From the NCBI GenBank assembly GCA_964361885.1, contig CAYICL010000005.1, positions 1-29,681 of the forward strand: a stretch of 29,681 nucleotides of DNA. Reading direction: 5' to 3'. Source of the stretch: CAYICL01 sp964361885. GTDB lineage: Bacteria > Patescibacteriota > Microgenomatia > UBA1400 > CG1-02-47-37. Shown here one piece after another: positions 20,889 through 29,044 of the stretch; position 1 is the first letter of the stretch; each line of letters starts with the position of its first letter. The position numbers and the translations under genes are program-made. The notes beneath the pieces are model-generated. The model searched no databases and was not told the origin of the DNA. It saw only the letters and a program-made list of their open reading frames with translations.

Positions 20889-22107
20889 GCTTAAATACCT
20901 TTAGCAAACAAAAACCAATCACGGGAATGGCAGTGACAGAACCGATCAAAGCGGCCAGACCGGCCCCGAGAATACCAAACTTAATGACTAACGGGTAAAG
21001 ACTAAGACCTAAGCCAAGAAGGCTGCTTAAGGTTAAGGCAGTCACGTATTCCTGTTTATTAATGGCCAGAAACAAAGCTGAGGCTGAGCCGGTAATGGCC
21101 CGGACAACACCGAAAACAGTTAGGACTTTAAGGACCGGCACAATGCTTAACCAGTTGGGGCCTAAGACCAAGTTGACGATAGGGGTAGTGAACCAGAAAA
21201 GCAGGAGACCGAAAGGAATTACCAAAGCGCTGATAGTGGCAGTCACTTTGAAAAAAGCCTGTTGAATTCTTTTCCTGTCCGGGGCAATCTTGGCATAGAC
21301 CGGAAAAGTAACTTTGCCGACAGTATCGGCCACTTCAGTAATCGGCAAGGTGGAGATTTTATAGGCCATTTGGTAAAAGCCCAAAGCGGCAGTATTTAAG
21401 ATCCGGCCGACCACAATGTCATCTCCCTGATGAAACAGATAGTTAAAAATGCCGGCAGCAGTCACCCACTTGCCCCGATTTAGAACGTCTTTGAGTTTTT
21501 TGGCTTCAAAAACCGGTTTGGGGTAAGGACGGACAAAGATAAAGGAAAGAATGACTTCCAGACAGGAACTGATGATTAAACCATAAACCAGGCTGGTGGC
21601 AGACCGGGTAATCAAAGTTAAGATGACGGTAAAAAGAGTTTCTACCAGGATTAAGCTGGAGCGAAACCAAAATTCTTTATGAAACTCAAGTTGTTTTTGA
21701 AAAAAGACAATGGCCGGGTTGATAAAACCGCGGATTAAAGGGACTAAACTCATCAGCAGTAGGATTGATTTGGCTTCAGGCGATTGGAAAAAATGAGTAA
21801 TTAAAGGGATAGTAAAAAAGATTAAAGCGCTGATAAGGACCCCCCGGCCGATGGAGACAATCCAGGCAGTATTAAGATAGTCTTTAGCGTCGTCATCGGC
21901 TTGCTGGATTAAAACAACATTAATACCGGTTTCAGTAAAAGTTTCCAAAAAAGCCAAGACCAAACCGGCGATGCCGAATAAACCGAACTGGGCCGGTAAC
22001 AGCAGCCGGGCCAACACCGCTATTTTGACAAAGCTTAAAAAGCGAATTAACAGCCTTAGAGCTCCCAGCCAGGATAAACCTTTAAGAGCGTTTCTTGAAT
22101 AACCCAT
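20881..22107 (-). CDS. Wzx-type oligosaccharide flippase (MOP superfamily)
   Basis: A 408-aa polytopic protein with about twelve hydrophobic segments. N-terminal blocks SRNALKGLSWLGALRLLIR, LARLLLPAQFGLFGIAGLVL and TETGINVVLIQ match the Polysacc_synt_3/MOP family that moves undecaprenyl-linked oligosaccharides across the membrane. A central GDDIVVGRILNTAALGFYQM block is equally typical. Length is somewhat below the usual 450-500, so a terminal helix pair may be missing. It overlaps the GT2 gene by 26 nt and the methyltransferase by 8 nt. With the Wzy-like polymerase at the operon end it suggests a Wzx/Wzy-dependent glycan pathway. Confidence 0.88.
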   Translation of the reverse strand: MGYSRNALKGLSWLGALRLLIRFLSFVKIAVLARLLLPAQFGLFGIAGLVLAFLETFTETGINVVLIQQADDDAKDYLNTAWIVSIGRGVLISALIFFTIPLITHFFQSPEAKSILLLMSLVPLIRGFINPAIVFFQKQLEFHKEFWFRSSLILVETLFTVILTLITRSATSLVYGLIISSCLEVILSFIFVRPYPKPVFEAKKLKDVLNRGKWVTAAGIFNYLFHQGDDIVVGRILNTAALGFYQMAYKISTLPITEVADTVGKVTFPVYAKIAPDRKRIQQAFFKVTATISALVIPFGLLLFWFTTPIVNLVLGPNWLSIVPVLKVLTVFGVVRAITGSASALFLAINKQEYVTALTLSSLLGLGLSLYPLVIKFGILGAGLAALIGSVTAIPVIGFCLLKVFKHE

Positions 22108-22969
22108 ATAGACTACCTAGCATTATGCCGATATCTGAAGTAATTTGCAAAAGCGGCAAGTAAAAAATTGCCAAAGGGTGATTAACATAGTGATAACGTT
22201 TAATGACCGGGACTAAAAGATAAAGCAGGAATAAAGGCGGCAAGCCGCTAAAAACCAGGTAGCGGACAAAGACTGAGATAATCTTTTTCAGGTGCGGCCG
22301 GTAACGGGCCTGAATATCGCCGGAAGCATAATGGAAAATTTGCGTATAAAATTGAGGCAGATTTTTAACCATTGACCAGTAAACAATCGCGTCGGGCCGG
22401 ACCGCCAGATTGGTTTTGGCTTTTAATTTAGAAGCAAAGACCAAGTCTTCGCAAAAGTTTAAGTTTTCCGGATAACGGCCGGCTAAAGCCCAAGCGGATT
22501 TTTTAAAAGCCAAAGAGCGGGATGAGGGTATGAAGGTTTTAGGATTAAATCGGTCCGGCATAACCGCCACAAACGGGCTGACACAGGTTTGAAACACGGT
22601 GGTGGTTTCCGGCTGGTAATAACCGGCGACAGCGGAAACCGAGGAGTTTTGCAACGGCTCTGTGAGGCGTTTTAACCAGTCAGGATCAAGCCGACAGCCG
22701 GCATCAGAAACAGCAATAATTCCGTGCTTAGCTAACTCAACGCTTAAGTTCCTGGCTTGCGAACGGTTGGCACCGGCTTTTTGAATTAAACGCAAGCTGA
22801 GCTTATTTTTAAGCGGATGGGATTTAACCAGCCGACAGGTCTGGTCGGTAGAACCGGCGTCAACAATAATGAGTTCATCAGGTTTTTTAGTCTGAGTTTG
22901 AATAGAATCCAACAAGGCCTGAATTGTTTTGGCTTCATTTAAGACGGTGGTGATAAAACTGATTTTCAT
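22082..22969 (-). CDS. Family 2 glycosyltransferase with C-terminal membrane segments
   Basis: A 295-aa protein with the GT-A entry ISFITTVLNEAKTIQALLDS, the ELIIVDAGSTDQT acidic site, ANRSQARN, and AVSDAGCRLDPDWL (DxG variant of the DxD). Then come EDLVFASKL and, after about residue 225, two or three hydrophobic segments that anchor it in the membrane. It overlaps the histidine phosphatase stop by 4 nt (ATGA) and the flippase start by 26 nt. It is likely an early transferase for the lipid-linked glycan. Confidence 0.85.
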   Translation of the reverse strand: MKISFITTVLNEAKTIQALLDSIQTQTKKPDELIIVDAGSTDQTCRLVKSHPLKNKLSLRLIQKAGANRSQARNLSVELAKHGIIAVSDAGCRLDPDWLKRLTEPLQNSSVSAVAGYYQPETTTVFQTCVSPFVAVMPDRFNPKTFIPSSRSLAFKKSAWALAGRYPENLNFCEDLVFASKLKAKTNLAVRPDAIVYWSMVKNLPQFYTQIFHYASGDIQARYRPHLKKIISVFVRYLVFSGLPPLFLLYLLVPVIKRYHYVNHPLAIFYLPLLQITSDIGIMLGSLYGLFKKRS

Positions 22970-23622
22970 TTATTGACAGTAATACCGTAAGTGTCTTTGA
23001 TAATCAGGTCAAGGCCGTCAGATTCTAAAACAAGGTGGCCCAGATTGGCGATAGCATAAACAGGGTAAATCGGCAACTGGTCATGGGCGGCAAAACCCAG
23101 GCGGATCAGCAAAAAACGCATGATTGAACCATGAGTCACCACTAAGACGGTTTTACCAGAATAAGCAATTGATATCTGCCTTAAAAAATTAATCAGCCTG
23201 GTGACACAAGATTCAAAATTCTCAATACCATTGGGAAACTGATAGTTAAATTTGGCTTCATCAGACAAACTTTCAAATTCGTCCAGAACACGTTTAAGTT
23301 TTCGTCTCATCTCTGTTTCAGGTTTGCCCTCGAATTGGCCAAAGGATCTTTCTCTTAAAGCTTGGTGGGTAGTGACGGTTAATTTATGCTGAAGAGCAAT
23401 GATGTCAGCGGTTTTTTTGGCCCGGATTAAATCAGAAGAAAAAGCCATATCAAATTTAACTTGTTTAAGCCTTTGAGCCGCCTGATTAGCCTGTTGGACA
23501 CCGGTTTTATTTAAAGACATATCAACTTTATCCCCTTGGAGAATCTTGTTTTTATTATTATCGGTTTCGCCGTGGCGAACCAGATAAATAGTACAGGGTG
23601 GTGATAAAATCGGTTGATGCAT
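22966..23622 (-). CDS. Histidine phosphatase family protein (phosphoglycerate-mutase-like)
   Basis: A 218-aa protein from ATG 23622 (MHQPILSPPCTIYLVRHGET). The RHGET box (catalytic His17) begins the fold. RERSFGQFEGK and LVVTHGSIMRFLL (second catalytic His) complete the 2H-phosphatase signature. A longer frame runs to 23709, but family members start near the RHG motif, and an AAAAGGAC ribosome site precedes 23622. The phosphatase may act on a phosphosugar for glycan precursor supply or on another small phosphoester. It heads the glycan operon. Its start codon is directly opposed to that of the divergent methyltransferase: the two share ATGCAT (23617-23622). Confidence 0.85.
   Translation of the reverse strand: MHQPILSPPCTIYLVRHGETDNNKNKILQGDKVDMSLNKTGVQQANQAAQRLKQVKFDMAFSSDLIRAKKTADIIALQHKLTVTTHQALRERSFGQFEGKPETEMRRKLKRVLDEFESLSDEAKFNYQFPNGIENFESCVTRLINFLRQISIAYSGKTVLVVTHGSIMRFLLIRLGFAAHDQLPIYPVYAIANLGHLVLESDGLDLIIKDTYGITVNK
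23602..23610 (+). promoter_or_regulatory. Extended -10 for methyltransferase at 23617
   Basis: TGATAAAAT (TGn plus TAAAAT at 23605-23610) ends 6 nt before the ATG, predicting a leaderless mRNA. It lies within the first codons of the opposing phosphatase gene. Confidence 0.45.
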
Positions 23623-24351
23623 AACTTTAAGTCCTTTTATGAAGGTTACCATAAAAAGCGGCATTTGCCCAAAAGAATTATTGGTAAAAAAGATTTTACT
23701 TATCGGCATATTGTTCAGGTTTTAGATAAATTTTGTCTTGAAAAAAATGTTTTAGATATTGGCAGCGGAGTAGGCACCCTGGATTTTTATTTGGCTTTCC
23801 AAGGGAAAAACATTTTAGGAATCGAAATTTCCGAAAGAGCGGTCGAGGTGGCAAAACGATCGCTTAAAATTTTTAACTTACAAAATAAAATCAAGTTTAT
23901 CAGGGGAGATTTTTTTAACTTAAGATTAAATAAAACTTATGACTTAGTGATCTGTTCGGAAGTACTGGAACATCTTAAAGACGATCAAGCAGCAATCAAA
24001 AAAATTTATGATTTAACCAAGAAAAACGGATTAGTGATGATAACCGTGCCTTCGCTAAACGCGCCGTTAATAAAATTGGGGGTGATTAAAAAGTTTGATA
24101 AAATTTCCGGGCATTTAAGAAGATATGCCTTGGAAAGTTTGCTGGCATTGTTGGAAAAAAATCAGTTTCAAGTGGTTTATACCCAAAAAACTGAAGGTAT
24201 GGTCCGCAACAGTTTGTATGTCTTTAAATTAAACCTGGTAATTAAGTTGGCGAATAAGTTTTCCTTTATTTCTGACCTGATCACTTGGTGTGATAATTTG
24301 GCGTTAAAACTTTTTAGGGAGTCGCAAATAATCGTGGTGGCTAAAAAATAA
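23617..24351 (+). CDS. SAM-dependent methyltransferase, intact copy
   Basis: A 244-aa protein starting MHNFKSFYEGYHKK. Motif I is VLDIGSGVGTLDF (residues 45-57), followed by ILGIEISERAVEVAK, IRGDFF, DLVICSEVLEHLKDD and GLVMITVPS, a complete class I fold. A truncated paralogue lies at 25353-25898 and has the same N-terminal block (SFY-x3-HKK, FTY), which confirms the start. A TTG 3 nt upstream is not needed. The stop abuts the stop of the convergent GT4 gene with no spacing. Substrate unknown; a role in modifying the glycan or its lipid is plausible from context. Confidence 0.83.
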   Translation: MHNFKSFYEGYHKKRHLPKRIIGKKDFTYRHIVQVLDKFCLEKNVLDIGSGVGTLDFYLAFQGKNILGIEISERAVEVAKRSLKIFNLQNKIKFIRGDFFNLRLNKTYDLVICSEVLEHLKDDQAAIKKIYDLTKKNGLVMITVPSLNAPLIKLGVIKKFDKISGHLRRYALESLLALLEKNQFQVVYTQKTEGMVRNSLYVFKLNLVIKLANKFSFISDLITWCDNLALKLFRESQIIVVAKK

Positions 24352-25356
24352 TTATTTTACTCCCCACAATTTTAAATAGGCCTCAGTCGTGTCAGCCCAG
24401 TTTTGAGTTTTGACCCATTGATAGGCCGACTCAATTTTTTTATGAGCTGTTAATGAATGCTTTGAATAATATTTGATGGCTTGGGCCATGTCTGAAGGCG
24501 CATCTTTAACGATGATTGATGAAGCAAAAGGAGTCATTAATAAATAGTCTTTTTTAACCGGGTTGTTATAGGTAGTAATCACCAGACATTTATAAGTGAA
24601 GGCTTCCAAAATGGAAGTGTGTCCGGAAGAAAGACAGATAAAACTTTTGGCTAAAAAGGGATTGGGGTTAACAAAGCCATGAACAGTACCGTATTTTTTA
24701 CATTCTGCGGCCAAGGGACCGTCGCCGCAAAAATCGATTTTAAAACCTTGAAGATAAGATAAAGCCTGAAGGATTTTTTCCAAACCAGTGTCCTGATCTA
24801 AGCGGCCAACGTAGACTAAACGGCGATAATCTTTTTTAAACCTGGTTTGCTTAGGTCTATCGACCGAAGTGTACATCAGTTGGTCGGCTTTGATCCCATA
24901 ATGCTTAACCACATAATCGCAGATAGTAATGTTTTTCCAGGCGACTAAAGCATCAATTTTCCTAATTAAAATGTTTTTTTGAGGAATCGGGTAAATCCCT
25001 TCCCAGCCGTGAAAGGTAGTAAAAATTGGTTTTTTTGGCAGTAATAATCTGAGCGGCCAATACCAAATTAAAACGCTGTGGCTATGGACAATATCACTAG
25101 ATTTAATTAAGCGGATGTTTTTTAAGAGCCAAAGCCAGATAAACAGCAAGCCAAAATACTTGATTTTTAAATAGGGGATTCTGATGATTTTTATTTGACC
25201 AATGATTTCCTGATTTTTTAAGCCGGAGCTGTGCTTCAAGGTAATGACTGTCACCTGATGTTTTTTTTTGATCAATCTAAGGCTCAATTCGAAAACCTGC
25301 TTCTCTACCCCGCCAATATGCGGGTAGAAAAATTTGGAGAAGAAAAGTATGGTCAT
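24352..25356 (-). CDS. Family 4 glycosyltransferase (GT-B fold)
   Basis: A 334-aa GT-B protein. It has the N-terminal FSKFFYPHIGGVEKQVFELS glycine loop, IVHSHSVLIWYW, FTTFHGWEG, then RRLVYVGRLDQDTGLEKIL and FCGDGPL at the second Rossmann fold. In the donor site the usual E-x7-E is changed: GHTSILEAFTYKCLVITT keeps the second Glu but has Gly/His where the first would be. Activity may be altered. It overlaps the truncated methyltransferase upstream by 4 nt (ATGA) and is translated with it. Confidence 0.83.
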   Translation of the reverse strand: MTILFFSKFFYPHIGGVEKQVFELSLRLIKKKHQVTVITLKHSSGLKNQEIIGQIKIIRIPYLKIKYFGLLFIWLWLLKNIRLIKSSDIVHSHSVLIWYWPLRLLLPKKPIFTTFHGWEGIYPIPQKNILIRKIDALVAWKNITICDYVVKHYGIKADQLMYTSVDRPKQTRFKKDYRRLVYVGRLDQDTGLEKILQALSYLQGFKIDFCGDGPLAAECKKYGTVHGFVNPNPFLAKSFICLSSGHTSILEAFTYKCLVITTYNNPVKKDYLLMTPFASSIIVKDAPSDMAQAIKYYSKHSLTAHKKIESAYQWVKTQNWADTTEAYLKLWGVK

Positions 25357-25898
25357 ATTTTTTGAGCTAGAATAAAAATGTCTGATTCTCCCAAAAACGG
25401 AATTGTAGGATTGTCAAAAAAAGTGACTATTTTCGTAATTGGCCCTCTAATAAACTTAATTAAAATTCCGAGAGGTTGAAATAAAAACAGGGAATTTTTA
25501 ATTATACCTTCAGTCTTATAGGTTTCCCTTATCTGAAATCCTGATTCAATGCAAATTATTAAGTCAAATTTCTCTGAAAACTTTATTTTTCCCCCAGGCT
25601 CAAAAATATAAAACTTTGCTAATTTATCTAATGATGTGAGCTTTGCACTTTTGTTTGCAATTCTTATAACTAGAGGTGAAACATCCAATCCAATAATCCT
25701 ATTTCCTAGATTGGCTAAATAAAGTCCAAGCGTTCCAACTCCACACGCATAATCCAAAATACTTAGTTTTTCTCCTTCTTTGAAGAGTTTTTTAAATATT
25801 TTTATAATGGCTAAGTAGGTAAAATTGTTTTCTGATATTATCTTTTTTTGTGGCTTGGCTTTTTTATGGAATTGATCGTAAAAAGAACTTAAGTACAT
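25353..25898 (-). CDS. Methyltransferase paralogue with large internal in-frame deletion
   Basis: A 181-aa protein homologous over both ends to the 244-aa methyltransferase at 23617. Shared features are the N-terminal SFYDQFHKK and FTY, motif I ILDYACGVGTLGLYL, IIGLDVSPLVIRIANKS, FDLIICIE, then KTEGIIKNSLF and the C-terminal GESDIFILAQK. About 66 residues are absent after FDLIICIE, corresponding to residues 116-182 of the intact copy: the VLEHL catalytic region, the VMITVPS strand and the middle helices. The reading frame is preserved, but the fold cannot be complete. It is probably a decaying copy or a regulatory or structural relic. Base composition looks more AT-rich than the operon to its left. 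Confidence 0.75.
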   Translation of the reverse strand: MYLSSFYDQFHKKAKPQKKIISENNFTYLAIIKIFKKLFKEGEKLSILDYACGVGTLGLYLANLGNRIIGLDVSPLVIRIANKSAKLTSLDKLAKFYIFEPGGKIKFSEKFDLIICIESGFQIRETYKTEGIIKNSLFLFQPLGILIKFIRGPITKIVTFFDNPTIPFLGESDIFILAQKI

Positions 25899-25904
25899 TT
25901 TCTT

Positions 25905-25910
25905 ATTTTA
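25905..25910 (-). promoter_or_regulatory. -10 box for gene at 25898
   Basis: TAAAAT on the minus strand, 6 nt before the ATG, predicting a leaderless mRNA. It faces the divergent promoter at 25916-25946. Confidence 0.45.
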
Positions 25911-25915
25911 TCTTA

Positions 25916-25946
25916 TTGACAACCCATCTTCCACATAAGTTATACT
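25916..25946 (+). promoter_or_regulatory. Promoter of Kelch/lipase gene
   Basis: Consensus TTGACA (25916-25921), a long 19-nt spacer and TATACT (25941-25946). The box ends 8 nt before the ATG at 25955. No Shine-Dalgarno sequence is present, so a leader of 0-2 nt is predicted. Confidence 0.6.
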
Positions 25947-25954
25947 AAAATTAA

Positions 25955-28927
25955 ATGATAAAATGGATTAAGTATTTTGGATTAAGTTTTTTACTTTTAG
26001 TAATTAGCAGTTTTTGGCCTAGAACATTACAAGTAGTAGTTGCAGCTGATCCCATGGGTCCTTGGTCTGAAGCTCTACCGATTCCTTACAACTTGGCAAG
26101 TCATGTTTCTTTCTCTAGAAATAATAAAATATTTGTTGTCGGCGGTTCCGCAGTTACTGGACAAAGCCATACCAATATAATCTCTTCTGTTTCAGGTCTT
26201 GGTGGAACGTTAAGTGCATGGGATTTCCTTTCCTCACCTATGCCGACTGCTCTTATTTTTCACTCCGGAGCACAGAAAGATAATTTTGTTTATGTTTTGG
26301 GTGGCAAAGAGGAAAATACACCTCCCGCTATGAGTGTAGATAAAGTATTTTTGGGAATTATCAATGACACAGATTTAATAGAATCGTGGACACAACTGAA
26401 TTCATTACCGAAAAAGTTACAGATAGGAGCGGCCGTGATTGCTAATAACGGGATTTATTTTGCCGGAGGAGAAACTGAACCGGGCAGTGCGTGGAATCAA
26501 AATATATATTTCGCTGAGATTAATGCTGATGGAAGTTTAGGAACATGGCAAGATGCAGGCATCTTACCAGAACCAAATAAAGGGTTTGGAATGATCGAAC
26601 ACAATGGCCATCTTATTGTCATTGGCGGAGAAGGACCTAGTGGGCATCATATCAGTAAAGTTTATACAGCGCCAATTAAAGCTGACGGTACAGTTGGAAG
26701 TTTTATTGAAACTAGCCCGCTTCCTGAACCACTTAACAGTAAAGTAATAAAGGTTGATTCAACTGTAATTTCTATTGGGGGAAGAGGTTCGGGAGGTAAT
26801 TTGGATAAGGTTTATTATGCTAATCTGAATTCGGATGGAACTGTAGAAGCTTGGAATTTAAGTGCTAATCATTTACCCCAACCTATAGGCGGTGGAGCGG
26901 TATCGGTGACCAATGGATATGTTTATATAACCGGTGGACACAACGGAAGTGATTACCTAGATACGGTTTATATGTCTCGATTGACCAGCTCATCGCCGTC
27001 GCCAACACCAGAACCGACAAAAAATCCCATAGTACTTCTACCAGGTCTTGGCGGCAGCTGGAATACAACCGCCATGATTACGGGTGGAAGCGGAGGGGAC
27101 TGGAAAAAAACTCCTTATGTTAAAGTTTACGATAATCTGGAAAATACCTTTTTAAATGCCGGCTACGCAGAAGGAGATAATTACTTTGAGTTTTATTACG
27201 ATTGGCTGCAGCCTTTAGATAATTTAGCCGGTCAATTTAAGTCATATTTAGAAAATACGGTTTTATATGGAAAACCTGCCAATACTAAAGTTAATCTGGT
27301 GGGCCACAGCATGGGCGGAATGGTGGCCAGAACCTATGCGCAAAACTACGGAGTGGATAGAATTAATAAAATTGTTACTTCAGGTTCTCCGCATCAAGGA
27401 GCGATTCCGGCTTGGATGGGCTGGTCAGGGGCGGAAGTCGGCGACCGCTGGTCGTGGCAATGGATTGGTCTGGAGCTTTATTTGCAACTGCATAAAGGCA
27501 GATATACTTCCCCGGTAGTGGCGATCAGAGACCTGGCCCCGGGCTTAAACGATTTAACCCCGGTCTTTGACTTTGCTAAAAATAAACAGGACCAGGTGAT
27601 TCCGGTAACGACAATGGATTCGTTTAACAGTTATTTAAATAACTTAAAAGTCAGTTTATCAGCTGAGTTAAAAAATCTTCTCAATACCATTGCCGGAGAA
27701 GAACAGAATCCTAATCAAGATACGGTGGAATGGATTAAGTTGAAAGACAGAACTTTAGCTGATAAGTTGTTGGGCCGATGGCCTGATGGTAGACCAGAAA
27801 GTGAGTTGTATACAGACGAGGGAGATTTAATTGTTTTGGAAAAAAGCGCTTTAATTGACGGAACCAGCTTAGCCACAGTCAGCGCTTCCCATGTTGAGTT
27901 AGTAGAAAACCAAGCCGGAATTCAGGCAATTTTAAATGCTTTGGAGTTAAATACGGCCACCGTGTCTACAGCTATTACCAGCCCAGCCAGAAATCCGTCT
28001 TTAATATTTTTCTTACACTCGCCGGCCAATATTCAAGTAACAGCGCCAGATGGATCTCAAGCAGGAGAAGGAGTTGGATCGCCCATGAGTAATAGTATTT
28101 ATAGTCCGGAAGATAAACTGTTAGTGATTTATGATGCGGTTACCGGTAATTACCTGGCCAATATTATTGGCGCGGCTAATGGGGAATATAGCCTAAATAT
28201 AGGTCAGTTAACAGAAAATGGAGAAGGTTGGAGCACGGTGGAAAATAATATCGGTCAAGGTCAAACTAACAGCTATAATATTTATTTTGATACAAATAAA
28301 CCTCAGGATAATCCCCTAGCCAATCCTGAAGCCAAAATTTACTTGGAACTGGCCAAATACAGACTGGAAGAATTAAAAGAGTATGTAAATCAACAAAGTA
28401 TAAAAACGAGTTATAAAAAATATTTAACCAGTCACTTAAATCAAGTAATTAAATTAGTCGATAAAGCCATTTCAGCTGATTTGGTCAATAATGACAATCT
28501 AGTGAGACGACACACACATTCTGCTTTAAGCAACAATTATTTGTTAAGACTGATCATGGATATGTTGGCTAGAAGAAGTTCAATTAATGAACAAACCGTA
28601 AGTTCTTTTAAAACCGAAGTCAATGAGATAGGCAAGTTATTAATTCAAGCTTTTATTCAAGCCAGTGATCAAGCCGGAGTCAGCGTGTCTCAAAAATTGG
28701 CTCAAAAAGAACTGAAAGAAGCTGACAAAAAGTATAGCCAAGTTGTAAGTTTAGTTGCCGCTAAGGTTAAAGGTGAAAATTATTCCGTCGGCTCAAGTTT
28801 AGAATTGAATGAAAGTTTCTTAAACACGGCAAAAACCGGGTTTGAGTCAGGTGATTTTAATCAGGCGTATATTAATGCTTTAGTTTCCAGAATAATATCA
28901 CAAGAATTAAAGTCTATGATAAAATGA
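25955..28927 (+). CDS. Secreted Kelch-propeller/alpha-beta-hydrolase (lipase-like) fusion
   Basis: A 990-aa protein. Residues 1-31 form a signal peptide ending VVVAA. Six Kelch-type blades follow (about 35-342), each ending in a GG pair: IFVVGG, VYVLGG, IYFAGG, LIVIGG, VISIGG, VYITGG. A Ser/Pro linker (345-355) leads to a lipase-like alpha/beta hydrolase (about 357-665): PIVLLPGLGGSWN, nucleophile Ser452 in VGHSMGG, likely Asp624 in DEGDLIVLEKSA and His646 in SASHVEL, as in PGAP1/LCAT-type acyl hydrolases. A beta region and a helical C-terminal part (about 790-990) complete it. It probably acts outside the cell on host or environmental lipids or esters. The last 45 nt encoding NALVSRIISQELKS are repeated at 29584. 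Confidence 0.85.
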   Translation: MIKWIKYFGLSFLLLVISSFWPRTLQVVVAADPMGPWSEALPIPYNLASHVSFSRNNKIFVVGGSAVTGQSHTNIISSVSGLGGTLSAWDFLSSPMPTALIFHSGAQKDNFVYVLGGKEENTPPAMSVDKVFLGIINDTDLIESWTQLNSLPKKLQIGAAVIANNGIYFAGGETEPGSAWNQNIYFAEINADGSLGTWQDAGILPEPNKGFGMIEHNGHLIVIGGEGPSGHHISKVYTAPIKADGTVGSFIETSPLPEPLNSKVIKVDSTVISIGGRGSGGNLDKVYYANLNSDGTVEAWNLSANHLPQPIGGGAVSVTNGYVYITGGHNGSDYLDTVYMSRLTSSSPSPTPEPTKNPIVLLPGLGGSWNTTAMITGGSGGDWKKTPYVKVYDNLENTFLNAGYAEGDNYFEFYYDWLQPLDNLAGQFKSYLENTVLYGKPANTKVNLVGHSMGGMVARTYAQNYGVDRINKIVTSGSPHQGAIPAWMGWSGAEVGDRWSWQWIGLELYLQLHKGRYTSPVVAIRDLAPGLNDLTPVFDFAKNKQDQVIPVTTMDSFNSYLNNLKVSLSAELKNLLNTIAGEEQNPNQDTVEWIKLKDRTLADKLLGRWPDGRPESELYTDEGDLIVLEKSALIDGTSLATVSASHVELVENQAGIQAILNALELNTATVSTAITSPARNPSLIFFLHSPANIQVTAPDGSQAGEGVGSPMSNSIYSPEDKLLVIYDAVTGNYLANIIGAANGEYSLNIGQLTENGEGWSTVENNIGQGQTNSYNIYFDTNKPQDNPLANPEAKIYLELAKYRLEELKEYVNQQSIKTSYKKYLTSHLNQVIKLVDKAISADLVNNDNLVRRHTHSALSNNYLLRLIMDMLARRSSINEQTVSSFKTEVNEIGKLLIQAFIQASDQAGVSVSQKLAQKELKEADKKYSQVVSLVAAKVKGENYSVGSSLELNESFLNTAKTGFESGDFNQAYINALVSRIISQELKSMIK
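28872..28916 (+). repeat. 45-bp perfect direct repeat, left copy
   Basis: Identical over 45 bp to 29584-29628 (offset 712). It is the end of the Kelch/lipase coding sequence. After this copy the frame ends as S-M-I-K-stop; after the right copy the same frame would end S-S-E-F-stop, so either could be the original gene end. Confidence 0.92.
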
Positions 28928-29020
28928 AATTAAGGGTGAGGGCAACGCTTACGAAGCTCTATTACGGCAATCTTGCCTGAAGCTGACTAAAGTGCCATAC
29001 TCGCCTCGAAAAATTAATTT

Positions 29021-29044
29021 TCCTGCCTGATAGCAGGATTTTTT
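29021..29044 (+). promoter_or_regulatory. Hairpin plus T-run before gene at 29045: terminator or ribosome-site sequestering element
   Basis: TCCTGC (29021-29026) pairs with GCAGGA (29033-29038) around CTGATA and is followed by six T, the form of a short intrinsic terminator for the lipase gene. Yet the next ATG begins right after the T-run, and the hairpin's AGGA (29035-29038) is at ideal Shine-Dalgarno distance (6 nt). The same bases may end transcription or hide the ribosome site. The stem is only 6 bp, so efficiency is uncertain. Confidence 0.5.

Noticed and set aside
22966..23709. Longer form of the histidine phosphatase starting at 23709
   Set aside because: The extra 29 residues do not fit the family, whose members begin just before RHGE. 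They would overlap the whole start region of the divergent methyltransferase.
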